Of a stretch of DNA of 64,000 nucleotides, positions 1 to 9,779 are shown in pieces; the first letter of the stretch is position 1; each line of letters opens with the position of its first letter. Made by a program: the position numbers and the translations under genes. This DNA is from Norana najaformis (taxonomy: Eukaryota > Annelida > Clitellata > Crassiclitellata > Hormogastridae). The DNA lies in NCBI GenBank assembly GCA_964023275.1, contig OZ029925.1:10307184-10371183 (forward strand), given 5' to 3'. The notes below the pieces were generated by a model that had not been told where the DNA came from, ran no database searches, and was given only the letters and a program-made list of their open reading frames with translations.

Positions 1-2624
1 TGATTCGTCATCATCTCCAGCTGCCACAGAGATGACTTCCTATGTTCTGCTCGCCATGCTGCATAACGCCGGGCCGGAAGTGATCGTTGAAGCCACTCCT
101 GTCGTACGTTGGTTGTCCACTCAGAGAAATGGTCAGGGCGGGTTTTCATCTACCCAGGTCAGTCTAAGGAAATCGAGTCATTAAGAAAAATAAGGCATAC
201 ACGACAGGCTTCATTCATGTTTTGTAATTCAGTAGTGAATATTGAATGAGGTTTATTGGACAATTCCTTACATAGGTATTATTTTTCTACCATTTTTTTC
301 ATTTAAACACAGTATGGCGAGTTAATGTAAGTGCTTTTCATAATTATTACCCTTGAACCTGTTGTCATTGCACTTGAACTGTTGTGTTCGCTTTTAATAA
401 AGGAAGGGCATAGTACTAAAATGTTACAACGTTCCAGTTTGTGTTCTGGCGAGAAAGGTAAGCCCCGTATCACATGCGAAATGTAGGGGTGGTGCTTATA
501 TCGTGTTCTGTGACCCTTAACCCGGGAATGGACACGGCCAGTGCATCAGAGGACTTGCCATTTACTTTCCAGTTTATGACGGTACCAAATTATACCTCGG
601 AGAGAACGACTAACTTGAGTTAGCAATGGAGTTTGCTCAGCAGGCGAGAACACACAATCTTTCACATACTGGGCAAGCGGGCTTCCATATAGACCATCAT
701 ATCGCGCAATATTTGTATGAGGGCTCATGCAAAATGTAAATGCATGATTACAAACATTACATTGCACTTAGCGTTTTGGCTTTACTAAATGCTGCCATAT
801 ATTGTGTTACAGGACACGGTGCTTGCTCTGCAGGCGCTTGCACAGTTTGCTGCTCTGTTGTACAACGGCGACTTTGATGCACGAGTGATGTTGACTGGCA
901 CTGCTTGGAATTACAATGTCTCTGTCACAAATGATAATCGTCTGTTGCTACAGAAGCAAGAAGGACAGACTTTACCTTCGACACTAAAGTATGCTGTTTC
1001 AGGAACTGGATGTGTGCTTTTGCAGGTATTTACACCTTCAGATACGTAAACATTTTCTCCTTCTGTCTGACGCCTTAACCTGAAATTAAACCTTGAATGA
1101 GCAACAGTTTTTTACATTTTTTCTTCCTGTAAATGAATTCTCATTTCACTGTTTTACCATTGAGTAGTTTTGGAGTTGAATAATTTCTGGGATAGAAATA
1201 TACCAGTAATTTTAAGAATGGATGATAATTTTAGGTAGTGACTTTTAGATAATGACTTTAAATTGAATAATTTTATAGGCAAATTTTTTAAGTATTTTAG
1301 GATATAGTTATTTTTTGGCATTGAGTGAATTTTGAAGTGAATGTTATTTCTAGGCTTCTGTAAAATACAACATTATAACTTACCAGAAGGAACAGGAAAA
1401 TGCGTTCTTGCTGAATGTTGACGTTCATGGATCAGAAAGCAACAACTGCAAGGAACGAAGCCTGAAGATTTGTACTAGGTACAAGAATTCAAATCACTGT
1501 GCAAAACACAGATTAATGATCGACCTGCTTATTTGATTCTGTCTTTGGTGATGAACTGTTTTTCTTCTGCGTTTTAGGTTTTCTATTCATGTGCTGGTTT
1601 TTTAAATGTTATCTGTTCGCATTTGTCATAATGCGTCGACTGTTGTGTATTTGTGTATGTGTCATAATATATTCTCTAACTAGCCTATACTGCACAGAGC
1701 ATCTGCATGTTAGTTCAGCAGAATGACGCTTTGGGAAAAATTCCGTTTTGCTCCTTTTTTCTTATTATTTTTTCCGCACTTGCTTCTGCCTTCCAAAATC
1801 TTCTTCTCTCGTGCCTATACCACTCCCTGTTTTATCCATGTGCTCATACCTTGCAAATCACGAAGTAATATCTTAGTTCTCATATTATTCATATGCTGTG
1901 TCCTGCTGTAAATGTACTGCATGGACCAAGTAACAGTTCTGGACACTTCTAAGTTTATTAATAATTTATTATGTAAATTTTTATTATTTGCTATCTTTAT
2001 AGAAAAATATACAAACCCTCATGTATGGATTTCATTCGAAGTCACAGAGCTTTTATGAAGAAACATTAATTTCCAGACCATGTATTGAACTTGTACCTTT
2101 GCACATTTTAACTGTGGCATCAACTTATGTCAAATATTTTCATTGTTTTCAAAGTTATAATGGTGTGGATAATGCATCCAACATGGCAGTGATTGCTGTC
2201 AAGATGGTTTCAGGATGGATTCCCGACAAAGATTCCATCAAGAAGGTACTATTTCTTTATGACCAGTTGAACATAACAAGCATTATTTTCGGCAGTAGAG
2301 CTGAAAATAATATTGATTTTAGCTGTGATCATTACTGTGCATTTAAACTCATAATGTCTTGTGCAGCTCTTAATGAATATCTTTCAAGTCACCTACGAAT
2401 TCTATAGAAAGATCAATATCGGTAACAGTAACACTATTTAGCACAGCAATATTATCATTATTACGACGTCAAATTGTTGCCATCATCATTTTTAATGGGT
2501 TGGAGCAGACGATGCATTTATCATGTCCTGCCAATGTGTTTAAATAAAAATCACAACATCTGCAGGGGAGTTTAAACATATTACTACTTGATATTTATTA
2601 TTTGTATATTGGCCGACATTTATC

Positions 2625-2662
<38 letters not shown>

Positions 2663-5600
2663 TCATTCATTACTTTTGTTACTTTAATTATTAACTTGCC
2701 TATTTATTGTGTGCCGTAACATCCTCTCTGGAGTACTAGCATCCGGCTGAATACCAGCCTACGGCTCTTCGAGGCATGCATACTGCCTGTCCTCTTGCAT
2801 GGAGCTGAGACTTGGTCACTTACCAAGGACTTGGAGTCGAGGCGCGATGCCTTTCAGCAGTGGTGCATGAGGAGAATTCAACGCATTCCCTACTAGGCTC
2901 ACGTCACCAACGCAGAGGTCTTTAGACGCACGATGCACATCTTGCACATCGATGTCGTATATGATCCAATCTAGGAGGCTCCCGCTGTTTGGACATCATA
3001 CGAACTCACCATCACTTCACCCCTCCCAATATCTGTGCAGGTCTTTCACTCAAAACTGAAAACACTCCACTACCGCCGATCCTATCCTGATTCACCTTTC
3101 CCCCTTATCTATCCTGCATATCCACTTCCAAACACCACCCACCTTAGGCGTCTGCCTGTCTTTTAGGACTCTTGGATATTGACCTGGAACCGAACCCTTC
3201 TTGCCTTTTGATTTTGGTTTTGACTGAGCGCCTGTGAATAAGCGACTTAGCTTTCGTTGGGTGCTGTAGAAATCTCGAGTTTACGATTACTGTTTGTACA
3301 CATCGCACGTTGCGACATCGAACAGGGCCAAATCAGAGCTCTACGAGCCATAATATCTTGCCCCACAGGAGGTCGGAAGAGACCAGCAGGAAGCCCTCGG
3401 CATACATGAACAAGAGTGGTTGAGTCCTACCTGTGTCCGCTGAATTTCGGACTATACACAGCCTGGAGACGTGCCCAGAACAGAGACAGCAGGCAACGTG
3501 TTGTGAAAACAGCTACGCTCCGGACCAGAGAGGCTACAGATGATGATGATGATATCCTGTGAGTAAGCAAACAAGGACACGTTACGAAAGCTGATTTAAA
3601 AAAGCCTCACCGGAGGCCAATAGAAAGTTATGCAGTAAGAAAATAAAAAATTGAAAGGAATTAATAGTACTGATAATGCAGCAATCTGTATAACTACTTG
3701 ATATGTTTCAGCTGTCAAATCATGTTGGTCTGAGGCTGAAAAGATTCGAAATTGAAAAGAGCTTTGTGCATTTGTATTTTGATGAAGTGAGTATAACAAA
3801 TCATTTTTCATTGTTTGTCAGTAACTAAGTCATGTTTATTTATAAACACCCAAACTCGACAGTAACGTGCTTGATCGTTGAGACATTGCTGTTGTGAAAA
3901 AATCAAAACTATTAAGATATACAGTAACTAAATATATATTTATTGATTGGGTGATTAAAATGTTCAATGGTGAAATGGTTGAGAGAATTAATTCAGAATC
4001 ATGCCTGATGATTTTGATATTTATGGGGAAGCTACATCCACTCCTGTTGGTAACATGTCTCCAACATTTTTTGTAGCTGGACAAATCTGAGACGTGCTTT
4101 TCGTTTCTTGTGCACCAAAACATTATAGTTACAAAGACAAAACCGGTTCTCGTCCACGTCTACGATTATTACAAACCAAGTCAGTATGAACAGCGAAAAT
4201 CTACACTAATCTCTTTTGACTTACATGAACTCGCATATTTGAGAGGCTTCAAGAGGCACAGTGTAAACATCATAATTAAATCGCCATTGTGATTGTGGAC
4301 TAGGGTTTTTGCGGAAGTTGAAGAATACTGAATTTGGTTCTTTTAGGACATAACACATGTGATACGGTAACCGGTTGTTTCTTGTACTTGCCCTATAACA
4401 CGAAGTATGTGGCTTCGAGCCTTCTCTGAGGCGGTTATTGTGTATGGACGTTGAGCAAATGCTTGACACAGTTGCACGGTGCCTATGAAGAAATGCTTTT
4501 CATTAGGTTGTGGTGCTTAACAATATGTTTGACTTGTTGCTGTGGTTAAATAGGCAGTCAAAGACATCCCACACGTATGTATTTCCTTACACTTCACAGT
4601 GTTCATTTAATTTTCTTATTAATTACAATAAAAAATTTTGCATTTCGCATTGTGAAAGTCTGCCTTTTTCTGCTCTATGAGCATCATTGTAATCTTGAAT
4701 TCCCTTACTTGAAGAACTGGAATCACTGGCATTCCACCGTTCATCAACTGTAGGATTGAATTCTTTAGTTCTAATTACACCTTTCACTAACGAGGAGCCC
4801 AAACCAACTGACACGTCTCTTTAGGTGCTGCACTGAGCAACCCGTCGCCAATAAAGAATTTTGCACGTACTTGCAAAGAAATAATGAAACTTAGAAATGT
4901 CCGCTGAAGTTTGCAGCCTACAAAACCAGTGCTGCAACCATCCAAGCGGAACATAATTGCATTACGAGTACGGGGATGTCATTTTGTTTTATCTTCTGGC
5001 TATTTAAACCGTCAGCGGATGCTGAGTAACCTTGTCTCATGGGTGTTTCATTCAGGATGTTGTACATTTATTTCCTAATTTCTCTGCTTAGGTTTGTCTG
5101 CATATGATGATTATTCCATCGCAACCACATGTGAAACAAAACAAGAGATTACGGAAAAAGGAAATAAACCTTTACAATCGAAGAACATCACCCAAGTGAG
5201 TTTACCGAAAGTGGTACGTACTTCTAAGTATTGAAAAAGTGAAAGTCAGTTACCATGCAAACAAGGTTAGACTGTGTTAAATCTTGCATTTAGTCTTCAC
5301 CTAACCAGTCCAAAGGTTAAAATGCTAGAGTTAGGTATGCAGAATTTTGCAAAATAAATTAACAGCACGCTGAACTAACAAACACGGCTGATTGAATTGT
5401 ATCTATTCTACAAGAGTGAGTTTTGGTAGTAACATGAAATTCATAATGTTCGACTGGCATAATAAAAATTTATGACATATACGACATATACGCATGCATG
5501 TGTGTCTGCAAGCCATTCTCAATTCACTATTCTTGGCATATTACATTGATAACAGAAGGAAGGATGTCTACTGATAAGTCAACAATTCGGTCATTTATGC

Positions 5601-6743
5601 TGTATAACTACTGCTATTTACTGAAGAATGTCATAACCTGCATTGCTTTTTAGAAGCCTTTACACACAAAATGTCCAACCTGCGACTGGCACAACTTGAC
5701 CGAAGTAAAAAGAAAATTCTGCAGCACACCTCACGGTCAGTAGCTAAAACCGATGAAGACGATGAGAAGATTTGTGATAACACTTCCTATAAAAGTGCTG
5801 TTTACAAGTGTTGTTTTTCAATATTTCCAACGATGGGTTTTGTGGAGAGATTAATCCAAAAACAATTACATTTATAATAGTTATTTTACAACATGAGATG
5901 TGATGATTGAGTGGTAATATAGCAACAGGAACTTAAATTACTCACTGCATGAGTATTAAGTAAAGTAGGCAGATCTATGTGCCTTTAGGGCTAAAATCTA
6001 AACAAGTGCTGGTACAGTTATTGAGTACAATCAGGCTGATTGCTGTAAATCCTTTGAGTTGTTTGAATCTATTTATAGCATATGAAGTGGTGGTTGTCAA
6101 TCGAACAACGTTGAATGTGCTGAAAGAGATGCATTCCAGTGTTGAAATTAACAAGAACGTCGCCTTTCGTTTCGCACACAAATGTGCCAATAAATGTACT
6201 GTGCTGAAAGAAGGTATGAAAACACCTGATTTCATATGGAATTTGTTTAAATATATGTATTTTATAACTGATTATTTACATAGCGCCGTTAAAGTACCTC
6301 TCAAAGATCCTGAAACATAGCTGTGACTTAATATTCTTATTCGCATACAGGATGTTACCATTCGATAAGAACGACTAGTTCATCATCATTATTCAAGTCC
6401 TGGTATAGTCATCCCATGAATGAGAAATGTACTTAAGGTTTCTCGTGCTCTTTGTGTTTGTTTTTACGTTCTGCATTAACTTAGATAATGTAGGTGTTCC
6501 TATAATCCCTGAAGTAACCATTGATCTGCTAGATACCATATAGCGCCGTGTTATGGTTGCATGGACTGTTCTAATCCTAATTTTTAACTTGACAAAGGTG
6601 CACAATTGGTGTTCATGCTGCCAAAGCCAATCAAGACGAGCAAGCAACATGTGTCACTCAAGTTAGACACCAGCGTTGCAGTTGTGGAAAAATCCAGAAT
6701 AAGTTTGGTAGCTGCAGCACAGGATATGACGGTCTGTCCGTAG
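1..6743 (+). CDS. Copy A: 3' part of an A2M-like thioester protein gene (exons 29-38)
   Basis: The window opens inside an exon equal to exon 29 of copy B and runs to a stop. Exons, numbered as in copy B: 1-157 (partial), 813-1025, 1354-1478, 2155-2245, 3712-3786, 4077-4179, 5092-5213, 5654-5735, 6079-6213, 6598-6743. All phases join into one frame of about 415 residues. They cover the end of the thioester domain (motif GGFSSTQ), the receptor-binding-type domain ([25 protein letters not shown]) and the six-Cys NTR-like tail ending in TVCP. Exon 30 differs from copy B at 4 of 71 residues and exon 38 at 8 of 47. No disabling change is seen, so the gene looks functional. The end of exon 35 is uncertain, because donors at 5196 (GTGAGT) and 5214 (GTACGT) both keep phase 0. 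The thioester and bait exons lie outside the window. Confidence 0.9.
2624..2661. repeat. (ATT)n microsatellite
   Basis: A near-perfect ATT trinucleotide run in intron 32 of copy A. A longer, more degenerate version lies at the matching place in copy B (about 41921-42158), so it was present before duplication. Confidence 0.9.
2731..3552 (+). mobile_element. RTE-like LINE 3' fragment in copy A intron 32
   Basis: Translation shows the C-terminal part of a non-LTR reverse transcriptase: a LLHGAETWSLT segment, then RRIQRIPY and VTNAEV near 2790-2920, and later AWRRAQNRD and ATLRTREATDDDDD before a GATGAT tail at about 3538-3552. This ending is typical of RTE-like elements. It has in-frame stops and is interrupted by another LINE tail at about 3020-3300. 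It is absent from the matching intron of copy B. A short flanking repeat (ATCCT) may be the target-site duplication. It is a dead, 5'-truncated copy. Confidence 0.75.
3020..3300 (+). mobile_element. LINE 3' tail nested in the RTE-like fragment
   Basis: This segment matches a family seen elsewhere in the window (52872-53306 minus, 40965-41035 plus, about 35360-35500 minus). The shared parts are TTTCACTCAAAACTGAAAAC, GACCTGGAACCGAACCC, GCCTGTGAATAAG and a TTACGATTA tail. It splits the coding remnant of the surrounding element. The exact junctions are approximate. Confidence 0.65.
5654..6743 (+). CDS. Copy A exons 36-38: NTR/C345C-like C-terminal module
   Basis: Three exons (5654-5735, 6079-6213, 6598-6743) encode the end of the copy A protein. 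The Cys pattern is KCPTC, KFC, HKC, NKC and TVCP before a TAG stop. Exon 36 is read past a possible early donor at 5705 to GTCAGT at 5736, because only that choice gives phase 1 and joins exon 37. The same solution works in copy B. Sequons at HNLTE and VNRTT fit a secreted protein. Confidence 0.75.
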
Positions 6744-7186
6744 AAGCTGCTCTCACCTGGACAAATCTGATGACGAAGTGATCTGCTGAGCATAAGGGAA
6801 GTTACAGAATTCTCTAGACTGAATGTTGCAATGGCTAATTCTACTACAGTAGTCAAAGTAATACTCTGTGTTGATATTTTAATTGATTTTGCAATCATTT
6901 GGAAAACTTGTTTTTTCTTTGAACATCAAGCTTTGCTGCATGAATTAAGACCACTTTAGAAGTGGACTTTTGTTGAGGAACATCATCACTGTATTGCTGT
7001 ATTTATCAAGGTCAATGAATGCTGCGAAAATAATCATAACTTTTTACACATATTTATCAATGTCAATGAATGATGCGAAAATAATCATAACTTTTTACAC
7101 ATAACTGTAATAACTTTTTGCATGTAACTATAATAATAACTTTTAGTACTGTCCTATTATTATCATAATAACAGTAATAATCCTTT

Positions 7187-7192
7187 AATAAA
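7187..7192 (+). terminator. Poly(A) signal AATAAA, copy A
   Basis: A canonical AATAAA lies 444 bases after the copy A stop. The same hexamer in the same context lies 446 bases after the copy B stop (46837-46842), which supports it as the shared cleavage signal. Confidence 0.6.
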
Positions 7193-8044
7193 ATATATGA
7201 CTGCCTCTTTAATATTTTGTCCATTGCTTTGGGTTGTAAACGGTGACAAATAATAAGAACCAAGTGATACATGTATATATTTATTATGTTGTCCTCTCCA
7301 GATTAATTATGCGGTTCCATTGGTTGTTTAACACCCCAGAATAACAAATGATAATGTAGTGTTGCAATGCAGTCGTTTTCTGTAGCACAGTCAAGGACCT
7401 GGATAATTGCCAACATAAGCCCTTCTATATATGGTTTCTCCGGGGAGCAGCAGTTTTCCGCACCCTCTGGATGTTATTCAGTGGGTTTTAAAAATACTAT
7501 CCAGCATAGTGATATATTCAATAGTGCGCTGGGTCTGTTATCCAACGATTCGGGGTTTGAGTATGCCGAGCGGATTCCGTGTAACGACCCTGGCAAGTTG
7601 TTTAAGCACATTCGTCTCGCGCCTAAGATTAAGATTTTCTGTCCTTGTGCATGTAATAAGTGCAATAAGTAAACGAAAAAATTTAATCACTTGACTACAA
7701 CGAGACGTATATTAACACTTGTAATTGTTACACGATGTTTAATATCTCATGTCTTGATTGATATTACCTTAATGATATTACTTTAATGATAAAAGCGTTA
7801 CTGTCCTATTCTTATCCTTATGTTTATTGTCGTTTCTTTTGTTACTGTTATATTATAAATTTCGTGTAATTTCTGGTGCGGTATTTTGATGAATAAACGA
7901 ATATGTATATACTTCTTCCTAAAAAACGTTTGATGTCAATGGGCTACCGGTGACACCATCACGAAAACTAGATTAGTGAACGGTTCTGGAGTCAACCTCC
8001 CGCGAAGTTATCCAGTCTGGTTCCGCCGCAAGTGTACCCAAAAT

Positions 8045-8890
8045 CGGACCCAGAACAGAGAAGTCTTACGACGAGACTCTGTGTCTTTCCGTCCTAGGCA
8101 CATATATATTGGGCGAGACATCTTCCCGCTATCACTATCTGTCTCTCACTCCCTCTCCGTGGACTTCTGGATTAAATTTCCATACCAGGTCTCTGTTGGC
8201 CATTATCGACCAACAGTGCTTCAATGGATAGGATACCCCTATGTAACACTCAAGAGAAAGCCTTTCTCTAACCTTCTGTAAAACACACGAACCTTCGTAC
8301 CGACCTACGCACGAGGGGGCCCTTCCCCGCACTTCAGTCAGTCCTCTGATCAGTGTGTGGCGACAAGCATATAAAGGAGTCGGTATCTTCCCGTGTCGAC
8401 TCCGGTATTATCGGGGAACCGACCCGGACTATGATGTACCGGTTATGTTCTTGGTCTGCGTTAGTTTCCGGTCTCTTACGTACCGGGGCTTTACTTGGTC
8501 TGCGTTACATTCCGGTCACTTTCGTACCGGGACTTTATTTGGTCTTCTCCTGCCTCTTTCCCGGCAGACTTGCCTTGTGGCCGATCCGTCACATAACCAT
8601 GGATGATAAATTGGATGGCAGATGATTTGAACGTGCTTTGAGCATGAAGAGAACCAGCTTGAAGCAGATACGCTCACATACTGGAAGCCAGTGTAGAGAA
8701 CACAGGGCAGGAGTGATGTGATCTTGGTATGAAAGCCCAAGACACAGTCTTGCAGCATGGTGTAGTATTTTAGTTAGGGGAAGAAGTGTGCACTAATTCC
8801 TCTGCATTTCCTCTATCCTTTCAGTTGTTACATTTATCATTCTATTAAGAAGATAGCTCCACTAAGCTTTGTGATCTACTCCAAAGACAC
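8045..8890. other. Unshared spacer segment of unknown origin
   Basis: Both spacers align up to the GTGTACCCA (about 8036-8044) and GGTTTAACTGG (about 8940) anchors, but the intervening sequence is unrelated. The A-B version is more GC-rich than its surroundings and holds a 44-bp tandem repeat. I found no coding similarity and no terminal repeats that I can define, so the element type is unknown. Confidence 0.5.
8438..8560. repeat. 44-bp tandem repeat, about 2.7 copies
   Basis: Units start at 8438, 8482 and 8526 (partial). Each begins ACCGG, carries TTGGTCTGCGTTA in the middle, and units 1 and 2 end CGT. Units 1 and 2 are both exactly 44 bases. Confidence 0.85.
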
Positions 8891-9391
8891 AAGTAAAAAA
8901 TTAATGTACATCCTATATATAAGGTTTCAAGATTGGAGATTGTGGTTTAACTGGATAGAAAGTATAATCTGCATCCATATTTATGTCGCCAATATAGTGA
9001 AAATATGAAATTGAGATATAATGACGGCATCTGTAACAGTATATCCTTGGTAAACTGAACAGAACCGCAAAATTCGTCATTGTAGTATTCTCCTGGCATT
9101 ATCTTAAGGTTTTCGCGTTATGTTCTACCCTTAGTTCAGGTCCTTCATCCCAACACAGCAGATGACGGGAGGGGTTGAATTGACTCCAGCCCTTAGATCC
9201 ACCATTCGGCAATAATTTCTAATTTCTTACATGTAATAATTTATATATATATGTTTTCGCTGATGGCCTCTGTGCTTGATCGGCGGTTGTATTCGTCATG
9301 TAAAGCAGAGTTGAGGAGGTACCACTACCTTAGCGAAATGTAACCGCAGAGGTGGCTGCTGCTGCGGTGGCGGCGGCGGCGGTGGTTGACG

Positions 9392-9408
9392 CACACATTG
9401 AATGTGTG
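9392..9408. promoter_or_regulatory. 17-bp palindrome upstream of copy B
   Basis: CACACATTGAATGTGTG is a perfect 8-bp inverted repeat around a single G. It lies 305 bases before the start codon, just after a GCTGCTG/GGCGGC-rich stretch. The identical palindrome precedes copy C at 50061-50077. It may be a dimer-binding site or a cruciform; the function is inferred. Confidence 0.5.
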
Positions 9409-9443
9409 AGCAGTTGTTTACAGGCTCGGTAGTCCCACCTCCT

Positions 9444-9449
9444 CACGTG
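9444..9449. promoter_or_regulatory. E-box CACGTG, copy B promoter
   Basis: CACGTG lies in a CCCACCTCCTCACGTGTTAA context that is identical upstream of copy C (50113-50118). Such sites bind bHLH-ZIP factors; use here is inferred from conservation. Confidence 0.45.
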
Positions 9450-9523
9450 TTAAGTCTTTCCCATGCAAACTTTGTCCGGTTCAGCAAATTACTGCTTCAT
9501 GTCGTGGGCGACGAACATTGGAC

Positions 9524-9531
9524 CATAAAAA
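9524..9531 (+). promoter_or_regulatory. TATA-like box, copy B
   Basis: CATAAAAA followed by CCGAAA lies 173 bases before the copy B start codon. Copy C has TATAAAAA at exactly the same distance (50193-50200). Transcription would start about 30 bases downstream. Copy B carries C in place of the first T, which could weaken it. Confidence 0.55.
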
Positions 9532-9696
9532 CCGAAAGAGTTTGCCAGACGTAGTAAACGCCACTGATCACCTAGCGTCTGAAGACGCGTAGTTAGTCGA
9601 TGATGTTTTAATTATACTCTGATAATTATTTACAAAACAGAGTTTGAAGTTGACAGTCAATCGTCACTTGTCTGTAGTTTTGCAAGTTTTTCGAAA

Positions 9697-9779
9697 ATGG
9701 TGGAAAGTCGTTTGTGGCCGATTTTACTGGCGGAATGTGTCTTCGCTTTTCTGGTTTTGCCTACATATTGTCAATCAGG
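9697..9779 (+). CDS. Copy B exon 1: start codon and signal peptide
   Basis: The exon encodes MVESRLWP, then a hydrophobic core ([14 protein letters not shown]), then TYCQS, with cleavage likely near the TYC/Q boundary. The ATG sits in CGAAAATGG. The donor GTAAGA leaves phase 2. Copy C exon 1 (50366-50448) is the same length and has two Ala/Ser substitutions in the core. No in-frame ATG upstream is conserved in both copies. Confidence 0.88.

Larger units (their letters stand above)
6744..9696. other. Spacer between copies A and B
   Basis: It contains the copy A 3' UTR, a block that aligns to the B-C spacer (about 7290-8044 with 46950-47520), an unshared segment (about 8045-8890), and a second shared block from about 8940 that becomes the copy B promoter. 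Open frames inside the shared blocks are not conserved in frame between the two spacers, so I see no protein gene here. Confidence 0.7.

Noticed and set aside
7367-7694. Open frames in the A-B spacer resembling a small gene
   Set aside because: The block is shared with 47032-47271, but the frame is not kept between the two (small indels shift it), so it behaves as noncoding spacer.
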